Assembly (NCBI GenBank): GCA_002701875.1 | Contig: NZWI01000009.1 | Span: 1 to 14,428, forward strand | Length of the DNA stretch: 14,428 bases | Source: Fidelibacterota bacterium | GTDB taxonomy: Bacteria > Fidelibacterota > Marinisomatia > Marinisomatales > TCS55 | Direction of reading: 5' to 3' | Part shown: positions 7,509-14,428 of the stretch, in pieces | How positions within the stretch are numbered: the first letter of the stretch is position 1 | Layout: every line of letters begins with the position of its first letter | Position numbers and translations under genes: made by a program | The notes under the pieces: model-generated | Databases searched by the model: none | The model's input: only the letters and a program-made list of their open reading frames with translations | Told to the model about the DNA's origin: nothing

Positions 7509-8885
7509 ATGGCAAAAAGTAAAATAAATCTAGCTGCACAACCGCAAGCTATTGAAGCTGAACAAGCTGTTCTAGGCTCCATGCTTATCTCAAAAGATGC
7601 TGTTAGTAAGTCTTTACAGTGGCTCCCTGCATCAAACTACTTTTACAAAGATGCGCACGCAAAAATATTCTCTTGTATGATTGATCTCTTTGATAAAGGA
7701 GATCCTATTGATGCAATTTCTGTAGTTGATCAATTAAAGAAGAAAAAAGAGTTAAAAAGTGTTGGTGGAGCATATTATATAACTGGACTGTCAGAGTCCG
7801 TACCTACAACTGCTAATGTGGAACACTATGCAAAAATAGTTTTGGAGAAATACATTCTTCGAAATCTTATAGAAGTATCTCACGAAGTTACAAAGAATGC
7901 TTTCGATGACAGTCAATATGTTGGAGATATTTTAGATGATGCTGAATCTAAAATATTTAATATTACTGAAAAAAGACTTCGAGGAGAAGGCTTTAGCCAT
8001 ATCGATCCTATTTTACATAGAACTTTTGAAGAATTGGATAAAATAGCTTCTAAACCGGGGAGTGTTACAGGGGTTGCATCTGGATTAATGGATTTAGATG
8101 ATATTACATCAGGATTTCATAGTGGAGAATTAATAATTGTGGCTGGACGTCCAGGAATGGGGAAAACTGCATTAGCACTTACAATGGGTAGGAATGCAGC
8201 AGTGCTTGAAAATACAGGAATTGGCCTGTTTAGTCTTGAGATGGCTAATCATCAATTGGCTATGCGACTTTTATGCGCTGAAGGTCGAGTAGATAGTCAT
8301 TTAGTTCGAACAGGAAAACTACCTAAAAATCAATTAAAAAATTTAAGTCTTGCGGTAGGTCAATTAGCTGAAGCGCCTATTTATTTAGATGATACTCCTG
8401 GAATGTCTGTGTTGGAAATCAGAGCTAAGTCTCGACGTTTAAAGGCCGAAAAAGACATTGGCCTAATTATTGTTGATTACCTTCAATTAATGAGTGGACC
8501 TAAAGGAGCTGAAAGCCGCCAACAAGAAATTTCCCAAATTTCAAGATCACTTAAGAATTTAGCTAAAGAAATTGAAGTTCCAATAATTGCACTCTCACAG
8601 CTCTCTCGAGCAGTTGAGAACAGAAGTGATAGGAGACCTCAATTATCAGATCTCAGAGAATCTGGAGCTATAGAGCAAGACGCTGATGTTGTTATTTTTT
8701 TATATCGTCCCTGGGTCTACTCGCAAGAAGATGAAGATAGAGGTAAATCAGAGATTATTGTGGCAAAACAACGAAATGGGCCTATAGGTTTAGTAGAAGC
8801 AACATTTATTGATCGCTTTGCGAGGTTTGAAAATATGGCTGCTTTCAATGCTACAGTTGAAGATGAGAATGTTTTTAATGCCTAA
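7509..8885 (+). CDS. dnaB: Replicative DNA helicase DnaB
   Basis: DnaB is the ring-shaped hexameric helicase that unwinds DNA at the replication fork and recruits primase. The 458-residue length is normal. The N-terminal collar begins with AIEAEQAVLGSML at about 14-26. The RecA-like C-terminal domain starts near VASGLMDLDDITSGFHSGELI. It holds Walker A GRPGMGKT at 213-220, the Walker B Asp in LIIVDYLQL (D323), the SQLSRAVENRSDRRP segment, and DLRESGAIEQDADVV followed by the FLYRP stretch. KQRNGPIG near the C-terminus is the usual DNA-binding/arginine-finger region. No intein or insertion is present. The ATG at 7509 has an AT-rich leader and no Shine-Dalgarno motif. The 3' end overlaps rel by eight bases. 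Confidence 0.98.
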   Translation: MAKSKINLAAQPQAIEAEQAVLGSMLISKDAVSKSLQWLPASNYFYKDAHAKIFSCMIDLFDKGDPIDAISVVDQLKKKKELKSVGGAYYITGLSESVPTTANVEHYAKIVLEKYILRNLIEVSHEVTKNAFDDSQYVGDILDDAESKIFNITEKRLRGEGFSHIDPILHRTFEELDKIASKPGSVTGVASGLMDLDDITSGFHSGELIIVAGRPGMGKTALALTMGRNAAVLENTGIGLFSLEMANHQLAMRLLCAEGRVDSHLVRTGKLPKNQLKNLSLAVGQLAEAPIYLDDTPGMSVLEIRAKSRRLKAEKDIGLIIVDYLQLMSGPKGAESRQQEISQISRSLKNLAKEIEVPIIALSQLSRAVENRSDRRPQLSDLRESGAIEQDADVVIFLYRPWVYSQEDEDRGKSEIIVAKQRNGPIGLVEATFIDRFARFENMAAFNATVEDENVFNA

Positions 8886-11061
8886 TCCGATAGCAAAATT
8901 TGCTCCCTTCCTTATTGGAGAATATCCTAAAGATTTTATGGATTTAGTTAATAAAGTGACTCACTTAGAGCAGCTTTCAAAAGATGAATTAACAGTTCAA
9001 TTATGGAAAGCTTATGAATATGGAGTTAGAAAACATGATGGACAAAAGAGACAATCTGGAGAGTCATATTTTCATTCACATTGTTTAGAAGTTGCAAAAA
9101 TTCTTGCCTCATGGAATATGGATCATATTACTATTATTGGGGGAATGTTACATGATACTATTGAAGATACTGATGCAACCTTAGATGAAATAGAAAAAGA
9201 ATTCGGAGCAGATGTTGCAAGCTTAGTTGATGGTGTTAGTAAGCTTGGTGATATAAGCTTTTCTAGTAGAAGAGAAAAACAGGTAGGCAATTTTATGAAA
9301 ATGCTTATTTCTGTTGCTCAAGACCTTCGAGTCATTATTATCAAGTTTGCCGATAGACTACATAACATGGCAACTATAAAATATTTATCGACAATGAAAC
9401 AACATCGTATAGCAGTAGAGACTAGAGATGTATATGTACCTTTAGCTCATAGACTGGGAATGGCTCAAGTAAAATGGAAGCTAGATGATTTAATTTTAAA
9501 AACATTGAATCCTAAATCATATAAGGATATTGATTCAAAATTAAAATCTTCAAATAAACAGAGAGAAAAATATATTAAAATCATTACTAAGTCTCTTAAT
9601 GATGAATTGAAAAATTATAATATATATCCTGAAGTATATGGTAGACCAAAGTCAAGATCATCTATCTATGGAAAAATGGTTGAAAGAGGAAAAGCATTTG
9701 AGGAAATATATGATATTTTAGCAGTTAGGGTTGTCGTTAAGAAAGTTGAAGATTCTTATTTAGCTTTAGGGGTTTTACATCAGATTTACAAACCAATCCA
9801 AGAAAGATTTAAAGATTTTATTGCAACGCCAAAAAGTAATGGATACCAATCAATACATACAACAGTTGTGGGACCTCAAGGCAAAATGATTGAAATTCAA
9901 ATTCGCACTGAAGAAATGGAGCAAACTGCTGAAATAGGAGTAGCAGCACATTGGAGATATAAGAGTGGTGAAAAAAAATCAGAAGGTATGGATAGCCATG
10001 TAAAATGGCTTAGAGAATTACTTGATATTCTTCAAAGCGAAGAAAATGATCCAAAAGAATTTATGCACTTACTAAAAATCGATCTTTTTAGTGATGAAAT
10101 TTTTGTTTTTACTCCAAAAGGAGATTTATTTCAATTACCAGTTAAATCAACACCAATTGATTTTGCTTATCATGTTCATACTGAAATCGGGCATAACTGT
10201 ATTGGTGCTAAGGTAAATCATAAGACAGTTCCTTTAAACACTGAGCTTAAGAACGGTGACAATATCGAAATTCTTTCAAGTAAATCACAAACACCAAATT
10301 ATAGTTGGTTGAAATTTGCTATTACTTCTAAAGCTAGAAGTCACATAAGACGGCATATAAATAAACAAGAGAGAGAAGAAAGTATCAAAATTGGCAATGA
10401 AATTCTAACTAAGAGCCTTAGGCGTTTAAAAATGTTAAACCAATTAGATTTGATTAAAGAATCATTTGCAAAATTTGGTTTTGGTGGTGAAGCCCAACTA
10501 ATTGAAGCTATTGGAAAGGGTGAATTATCAATTAGAGAAATATTAGATAAAATATCTGATAGTAAAAATATTAAGAAAGATAATCCGCCAGGAATTCTTT
10601 CCTTTAAAAGGAAAGAAAATAAGAGCATTAAACTTGAAGGTATCTCAAATATTATGGCTAATTTTGGTAAATGTTGTAATCCTATTCCTGGAGATAGTAT
10701 GGTAGGTTTTATCACAAGAGGTAGAGGTATGACTGTACATAGATCAAATTGCTCCAGTCTTCCTTTATTAGATGAGGAATCCGATCGTTTAGTCTCAGTT
10801 GATTGGGAAGTAGGCCGTAAAGATCTTTTTAATATTCGGATGAAAGCAATAGGTCAAGACCGTAAAGGACTTTTGAAAGATATGACGGAAACTCTTTCTA
10901 AGCTGAATGTAAATATGACTTCAGTTGATATTAAAGTTCAAGATACTGTCGCAACTGCGATATTTATTTTACAAGTTAAAAACTTGAAGGAATTTGATCG
11001 TATAGTTCGAAATATTTCCAAGGTAAAAAGTATTGATTCGGTTGAAAGAACTAAACTTTAA
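8878..11061 (+). CDS. rel: Bifunctional (p)ppGpp synthetase/hydrolase (Rel/SpoT family)
   Basis: The protein makes and degrades the alarmone (p)ppGpp. With the ATG at 8878 it has 727 residues (ATG 8869 is an alternative). The hydrolase domain keeps its metal and catalytic residues: R58, H68, H92-D93, E96-D97, D159 and N163. There is a one-residue insertion between GES and the His ligand compared with streptococcal Rel as I recall it. The synthetase domain has GRPKSRSSIYGKM (255-267), D279, RFKD (310-313), Y323 and E339. RFKD, rather than the acidic motif of RelA, marks the bifunctional type. A TGS domain follows (about 410-470, DEIFVFTPKGD), then a Cys-Cys zinc-finger region (C599-C600) and a C-terminal ACT domain (about 655-727). 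All domains are present, so it is probably the main or only long Rel. It overlaps dnaB by eight bases. Confidence 0.97.
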   Translation: MPNPIAKFAPFLIGEYPKDFMDLVNKVTHLEQLSKDELTVQLWKAYEYGVRKHDGQKRQSGESYFHSHCLEVAKILASWNMDHITIIGGMLHDTIEDTDATLDEIEKEFGADVASLVDGVSKLGDISFSSRREKQVGNFMKMLISVAQDLRVIIIKFADRLHNMATIKYLSTMKQHRIAVETRDVYVPLAHRLGMAQVKWKLDDLILKTLNPKSYKDIDSKLKSSNKQREKYIKIITKSLNDELKNYNIYPEVYGRPKSRSSIYGKMVERGKAFEEIYDILAVRVVVKKVEDSYLALGVLHQIYKPIQERFKDFIATPKSNGYQSIHTTVVGPQGKMIEIQIRTEEMEQTAEIGVAAHWRYKSGEKKSEGMDSHVKWLRELLDILQSEENDPKEFMHLLKIDLFSDEIFVFTPKGDLFQLPVKSTPIDFAYHVHTEIGHNCIGAKVNHKTVPLNTELKNGDNIEILSSKSQTPNYSWLKFAITSKARSHIRRHINKQEREESIKIGNEILTKSLRRLKMLNQLDLIKESFAKFGFGGEAQLIEAIGKGELSIREILDKISDSKNIKKDNPPGILSFKRKENKSIKLEGISNIMANFGKCCNPIPGDSMVGFITRGRGMTVHRSNCSSLPLLDEESDRLVSVDWEVGRKDLFNIRMKAIGQDRKGLLKDMTETLSKLNVNMTSVDIKVQDTVATAIFILQVKNLKEFDRIVRNISKVKSIDSVERTKL
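10595..10617. repeat. Perfect 23-base palindrome inside rel
   Basis: TTCTTTCCTTT (10595-10605) and AAAGGAAAGAA (10607-10617) are exact reverse complements around a single A. It encodes ILSFKRKEN in the linker between the TGS/helical part and the zinc-finger region of Rel. A purine-rich lower half also contains AAGGAA, which resembles a ribosome-binding site, but no in-frame start follows at a suitable distance. Chance is a fair explanation because the linker is lysine-rich. Confidence 0.75.
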
Positions 11062-11083
11062 TCTATAAAAATAATAAATAATA

Positions 11084-11494
11084 ATGGGCAGATTCCTTGC
11101 GATTGATTTCGGAGAAAAAAGAATAGGCTTAGCACTTTCAGATCCGATGAAAATTATTGCGAAACCATTTAAAACTATATTTTACTCTAATCAAAATGAT
11201 TTGATAAATAAAATCGCCTTGATAATTAAAGATGAAAAAATAGAAAAAATTATTTTAGGATTACCGAAGGGCCTTAAGGGTAATAACACATCTCAAACAA
11301 ATATAGTTATTGAATTCTATAAATATATAAAAGATAAAATAGATACGCCAATCGTTATGGAAGATGAACGCTTAAGCTCTGTTAGCGCAAAAAAATCTCT
11401 AATTTTACAAGATATAAAAACGGGACATAATAAAGCTCTAATAGATGAAACAGCCGCAGCTATATTTTTACAATTATATTTAGATAAAAATTGA
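11084..11494 (+). CDS. ruvX: RuvX/YqgF family Holliday-junction resolvase-like nuclease
   Basis: This 136-residue protein has the RNase H-like fold of the YqgF family. Known members process the 5' end of pre-16S rRNA (E. coli) or resolve Holliday junctions (mycobacteria). The first strand AIDFGEKRIGLALSD (6-20) contains the catalytic Asp D8. ILGLPKGLKG (57-66) is the second strand and turn, MEDERLSS (92-99) carries the second acidic position, and HNKALIDETAAAIFLQLYLD (115-134) the third (D121). The stop TGA overlaps the lnt ATG by one base (TGATG), implying translational coupling. It begins 22 bases after rel behind an A/T-only leader (ATAAATAATA before the ATG) with no Shine-Dalgarno motif. 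Confidence 0.96.
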   Translation: MGRFLAIDFGEKRIGLALSDPMKIIAKPFKTIFYSNQNDLINKIALIIKDEKIEKIILGLPKGLKGNNTSQTNIVIEFYKYIKDKIDTPIVMEDERLSSVSAKKSLILQDIKTGHNKALIDETAAAIFLQLYLDKN

Positions 11495-12387
11495 TGTATT
11501 TAAAAATATTAGATATTCCTCCAATTCAATTAGCTATTATTTCTGGGATTTTAGTTGGAATATCATATCCACCTATTCCAGGATTTGCAATTTGGTTTGG
11601 CTTTGTCCCTCTTATCCATATTTGGTTAAATCAAACCAAAAAGGAATCAGCAAGATTAACATTTTTGTCAGCTATCATCTCTAATACCATTGCATTTTAT
11701 TGGATTGGTCTTAATTCTGGTGCTTCTTTTATCCCAGTTTTTTTATCATTAACTGGTGCAGTATTATATTTATCATTTTTATTAGCAATCTTTGGTTGGA
11801 TTATTTCTTGGTTTGAAATAAAACGAAGAGGTATTGCATTAATTATTATTCCATTTCTTTGGGTAACAATGGAATGGCTACGAAGTTTTGGTCCTTTAGG
11901 ATTTCCGTGGGCTAATTTAGCGATTACTCAAACTAAGTTTTTGCCTATTATCCAAATAATTGATTTTACTGGATCTGAAGGCATTGGTTTTTGGATTATG
12001 ATATTAAATACTTATATATATTATTTAATCATTAATAATTCAGTTAATAAAAAAATTATTACCTTATTTATTATTTTTATAATTCCATGGATTTATGGGA
12101 CACTCCGTATTGATCAATTAAATGATAAGGAATGGGAGTTTAGAACTGTGGCAGCTATACAGCCAAATATTAATCCAAATCAAAAATGGGAGCCTACTTA
12201 TAGAAAAACTTTGATTTCTATAATGGATTCACTAAATAATGAAGCGTATAATATGAAGCCTAAATTAGTATTGTGGCCTGAAGCTGCTTTACCTGTTTAT
12301 ATGCGCGTTTCTTCAATTAAACAAGTTTATGAAAAGAAGGTATATGAATCTAATATACCTTTAATTATGGGGACTGTTGATTTCAAG

Positions 12388-12390
12388 TGA
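12388..12390 (+). other. In-frame TGA codon inside lnt
   Basis: This single codon is the only break in an otherwise intact lnt frame. It falls in a loop between the catalytic Glu and Lys of the nitrilase domain, not at a known active-site position. One base change from GGA, TGG, CGA, TCA or TTA would create it. Downstream, the only simple hairpin is ATAGA (12401-12405) with TCTAT (12421-12425), five weak pairs around 15 bases, a poor SECIS candidate. Confidence 0.95.
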
Positions 12391-12929
12391 GATAAAGTTG
12401 ATAGAAAAGTTTTTAATGGATCTATATATTTCGGTTTGAATGAAAATAAAATTTATCACAAATTATTATTGGTTCCATTTGCAGAATATATTCCATTATC
12501 AGAAAAATTTAGTTTTTTGAAACAATTAAACTTTGGACAAGCAAATTTTTCACATGGATCAGAATTTACTACTTTCTCTCTTGATTCAATTTATTTTAGT
12601 AATATTATATGTTACGAATCTAGTCATCCGTCGATTGCGAGAGGATTTATTAATAATGGAGCACGATTTTTAACCATACAAGCTAATGATGCTTGGCTCC
12701 AAAACTCTTCAGGTGTCAGGCAACATTTTGAGTTAGCAAGATTAAGAGCGGTTGAGTTTAGAACAGGTATTATTAGAAGTGCGAATACGGGTATTTCTGG
12801 TATTATTGATCCTACGGGTTTAATTAAGCACAAAGTTAATTTTTCTGATCAAGAAGTTTTTCAAGGTGATGTTTTATTAAATAAAGGCTTAACGTTTTAT
12901 GCCAGTTTTGGTAACCTTTTTTCACAATT

Positions 12930-13592
12930 GTGTTTTGTTCTAATCTTATTACAAGGAGCTTTCATATTAATAAGCAAAAAATAATATTTATTTGTTTTAC
13001 ATTGTCTTTCAACTTGGTTTTTGCCCAACATGATTCAGATAATGAAATTGATCCAGTAATTAAATCTGCAATAATTCCTGGTTGGGGTCAGAAATCACTT
13101 AATTATCCCAGGCGTGCTAGAGTATACAAATATATAGAATCTAGTATCCTATTAACTATTATAGGCACTTCGACATATTCGAATATATTAAAAAAGAATT
13201 ATATCTCATTCGCATCAAGTCATGCGCGACTTTCTTCATCTGAAAAGGATCACAAATATTGGGTAGATATAGGAAATTATGATTCAATTGATGATTATAA
13301 TAATGAACATCTTAGAAATAGGGAGACAAATGATCTATATCCTCTCAATAATAAATGGAGTTGGGATTGGGATTCTGATGCTAATAGAAAAGCCTTTGAA
13401 GATAAGCGAATAACTAGTGACCAAATGAAATTAATTGCGACATTTGGATTGGGAGCATTGGTGTTAAACCATGCGGTTTCAGCCATAGATGCATTATATC
13501 TTAAGCGTTTATCAGATAAAATGTATGTTAATGCATATCAAAATACTGAAACTGGTGGTGTAGGATATTCAATAATATTTAATATTTATTAA
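12930..13592 (+). CDS. DUF5683 family protein with signal peptide
   Basis: The conserved part of this protein begins DPVIKSAIIPGWGQ, the signature of DUF5683 proteins, which are common in Bacteroidota and relatives and have no settled function. A signal peptide precedes it (NKQKIIFICFTLSFNLVFA then Gln), so the protein leaves the cytoplasm. Two hydrophobic segments follow, YIESSILLTIIGTSTY and LIATFGLGALVLNHAVSAID, separated by a charged, Tyr/Trp-rich stretch. The only conventional start is GTG 12930 (220 residues), deep inside lnt and without a ribosome-binding site. ATT 12966 stands seven bases after a perfect AAGGAG and gives a cleaner signal peptide (208 residues); I find that start more persuasive but keep the conventional bound. 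The stop TAA shares its last base with the next ATG (TAATG), so it is coupled to the EcfT-like gene. Confidence 0.82.
   Translation: MFCSNLITRSFHINKQKIIFICFTLSFNLVFAQHDSDNEIDPVIKSAIIPGWGQKSLNYPRRARVYKYIESSILLTIIGTSTYSNILKKNYISFASSHARLSSSEKDHKYWVDIGNYDSIDDYNNEHLRNRETNDLYPLNNKWSWDWDSDANRKAFEDKRITSDQMKLIATFGLGALVLNHAVSAIDALYLKRLSDKMYVNAYQNTETGGVGYSIIFNIY
12953..12958 (+). promoter_or_regulatory. Ribosome-binding site pointing to an ATT start for the DUF5683 gene
   Basis: AAGGAG is followed after seven bases by ATT (12966-12968), in frame with the DUF5683 protein and directly before codons for NKQK and the hydrophobic signal core. No ATG, GTG or TTG lies at a usable distance in this frame. The motif lies in the last codons of lnt. 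Confidence 0.6.
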
Positions 13593-14317
13593 TGTTTAAA
13601 CACCCCCTCGTAAATTTTGTTTATTTTCTTGGGTTTTCAATATCCATGTTGATGACTAATAATTATTATGAAGGACTTCCTTACTTTTTTATATTTTTTA
13701 TAAGTATTTTCTTTTATAGAAAGTCGATTCAAGGTGTTATAAATCAATTAAAGCCAATTCTTTACTATTTTCCCATGATGCTTATTTTTTATCTATTGGT
13801 TTCATTTTATTTAACAGATAATTCTATTAAGCAAATTTTAAGTGAAGCATTCTTTGGATTTATAAAAATAATATTTATGATTGGTGCAATGTCATTATTT
13901 TTTGAAACTACACATACTGAAAATTTTATTAATATTTTTCGTAGTATGTGGTTTAGGACGAAGTTAACATGGAAATGGCCGGAGAATTTTTTCCTTTTCT
14001 TATCAATAACATTGCGCTTTTATCCCACTGTAGAATCAAATTGGAATTCCTTATTAAATACTCGTCGATCCCTTGGATTAAAATCAGGCTTTACACATTT
14101 TGAAAAGATTAAGATTGCCGCTAAAATGCTTCCAGGCTTAATGTTATATCAACTCCATTTGGCAGATGATATTGCAAATGCAATGAAACTTCGAGGATAT
14201 GGAAAAAAATTCCCACGAGGAATTACTCACCTTATTGATTTTAGAATAATCCATCTAGGTCAAATCACTTTAATTTTGTTTGGGTATTGGGGAATAGATC
14301 TAATTGTCTCGATATAA
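13592..14317 (+). CDS. EcfT-like (CbiQ family) membrane protein, energy-coupling-factor transporter T component
   Basis: EcfT is the membrane scaffold that links two ATPases to a vitamin- or metal-binding S component. This 241-residue protein has hydrophobic segments at about 5-21, 29-42, 56-74 and 86-104 and a last one at about 219-239. Between them lies a cytoplasmic helical domain. The second coupling motif is clear: AMKLRGYG at 197-204 (family consensus AMxARGYG). The first is degenerate: TRRSLGL at 157-163 where many members have an ARG triplet. RFYPTVESN at 142-150 and [20 protein letters not shown] at 179-198 also fit the family. No ATPase or S-component gene is near. It is followed by truA, as in Firmicutes ecfA1-ecfA2-ecfT-truA clusters. 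The start shares one base with the preceding stop, and the end overlaps truA by 14 bases. Confidence 0.82.
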   Translation: MFKHPLVNFVYFLGFSISMLMTNNYYEGLPYFFIFFISIFFYRKSIQGVINQLKPILYYFPMMLIFYLLVSFYLTDNSIKQILSEAFFGFIKIIFMIGAMSLFFETTHTENFINIFRSMWFRTKLTWKWPENFFLFLSITLRFYPTVESNWNSLLNTRRSLGLKSGFTHFEKIKIAAKMLPGLMLYQLHLADDIANAMKLRGYGKKFPRGITHLIDFRIIHLGQITLILFGYWGIDLIVSI

Positions 14318-14428
14318 GATTATTATTCAATATGATGGAATGGGATTTAGAGGTTGGCAATTACAAAAAAATGAAAGAACTATTCAAGGTGAGCTAGAAT
14401 CAGCTTTAAATATAATTAATAATCATAA
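14304..14428 (+). CDS. truA: tRNA pseudouridine(38-40) synthase TruA, N-terminal part (3' end outside window)
   Basis: Forty-one codons are visible before the window ends. The translation [17 protein letters not shown] followed by [12 protein letters not shown] matches the TruA N-terminus: strand, YDG turn, F.GWQ.Q motif, then the R-TVQGxLE helix. TruA converts uridines 38-40 in the anticodon arm of many tRNAs to pseudouridine. The catalytic Asp lies further on, outside the window. The start is TTG at 14304, which is almost forced: an in-frame TAA occupies 14301-14303 and no ATG or GTG precedes the conserved strand. It overlaps the end of the EcfT-like gene by 14 bases, with no visible Shine-Dalgarno motif, so translation is probably coupled. 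Confidence 0.93.
   Translation, partial: MSRYKIIIQYDGMGFRGWQLQKNERTIQGELESALNIINNH

Larger units (their letters stand above)
11494..12984 (+). pseudogene. lnt: Apolipoprotein N-acyltransferase, frame interrupted by one in-frame TGA
   Basis: Lnt adds the third acyl chain to lipoproteins in the inner membrane. About six N-terminal membrane segments occupy residues 10-205, including the family motif EWLRSFGPLGFPWANLA. A nitrilase-like domain and a final C-terminal membrane helix follow. The catalytic Glu is in LVLWPEAALP, the Lys in IYHKLLLVPF and the Cys in IICYESSHP. A TGA at 12388-12390 splits the frame after GTVDFK; translation continues in the same frame with DKVDRKVFNGSIYFG and the stop at 12984. 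Read through, the product is 496 residues (E. coli 512). Without readthrough, the first part (to 12390) lacks the Lys and Cys, and the second part (ATG at 12436) has no ribosome-binding site or membrane anchor. No indel is needed to restore the frame. A nonsense mutation, a base-call error or recoding could explain it. Start ATG 11494 overlaps ruvX by one base. Confidence 0.93.

Noticed and set aside
8809..8877. A longer N-terminus for Rel starting at ATG 8809
   Set aside because: The extra 23 residues overlap dnaB and do not resemble the Rel N-terminus; later ATGs at 8869 and 8878 fit the family better.
10341..10715. A 124-residue open frame on the minus strand inside rel
   Set aside because: It lies wholly opposite the well-conserved rel coding sequence and its translation has no recognisable motif; it is a shadow frame. 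The same holds for the other minus-strand frames opposite mutS, yicC, gmk, the glycosylase and lnt.
5948..11494. UGA reassigned to tryptophan or glycine in this genome
   Set aside because: TGA is the natural end of yicC, gmk and ruvX, each at the expected protein length, and Trp is encoded by TGG throughout.
12388..12425. TGA plus downstream hairpin as a selenocysteine site with SECIS
   Set aside because: The stem has only five mostly A-U pairs with a 15-base loop, and the position is not a catalytic or known Cys site in Lnt. Kept as a possibility in the findings but not annotated as a selenoprotein.
12436..12984. An independent 182-residue hydrolase gene starting at ATG 12436
   Set aside because: It is in the same frame as the upstream lnt part, begins in the middle of the nitrilase domain, lacks a ribosome-binding site, and conserved-looking residues are encoded between the TGA and this ATG. 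It is the second half of lnt.
1..14428. CRISPR array, mobile element, prophage, tRNA or defence system
   Set aside because: I saw no regularly spaced repeats, transposase or integrase motifs, tRNA cloverleaf or known defence domains; almost every base is in a recognisable housekeeping gene.

Overview
The window is an AT-rich (roughly one-third G+C by eye), gene-dense stretch of bacterial chromosome made almost entirely of housekeeping genes. The organism looks like a didermic bacterium near the Fibrobacterota-Chlorobiota-Bacteroidota side of the tree, most plausibly a marine Neomarinimicrobiota (SAR406)-type lineage. This rests on the PorV/PorQ-like outer-membrane protein with an Asp/Gly-rich loop, a DUF5683 protein, an lnt gene (so lipoproteins are triacylated), several AT-rich non-Shine-Dalgarno leaders and the low G+C. 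The assignment is inference and no rRNA is present to test it.

Layout: (1) 1-4211, plus strand: the 3' end of selB (selenocysteine elongation factor), mutS and a PorV/PorQ-like barrel protein, each overlapping the next. (2) 4228-4968, minus strand: one SDR oxidoreductase, the only minus-strand gene. (3) 4969-5092: a divergent intergenic region with a perfect 13-bp inverted repeat. (4) 5093-6799: yicC-gmk-rpoZ, a widely conserved cluster. (5) 6824-11061: family-4 uracil-DNA glycosylase, dnaB and a bifunctional rel. (6) 11084-14428: ruvX, lnt (broken by an in-frame TGA), a DUF5683 protein, an EcfT-like membrane protein and the 5' end of truA, again with overlapping ends.

Functions: the plus-strand genes from yicC onward could form one long transcription unit for nucleotide supply (gmk), transcription (rpoZ), replication (dnaB), repair (udg, ruvX), the stringent response (rel), RNA processing and modification (yicC, truA) and envelope biogenesis (lnt). 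All key catalytic motifs looked for are present except in lnt, whose frame is split between its first catalytic residue (Glu) and the other two (Lys, Cys).

I found no RNA genes, CRISPR array, insertion sequence, prophage or defence system, and no convincing new multi-gene system. The items most worth checking are the TGA inside lnt (with selB 12 kb upstream), the strong ribosome-binding site in front of an ATT codon for the DUF5683 gene, the EcfT gene beside truA without any ATPase gene, and three perfect inverted repeats (one intergenic, two inside genes).
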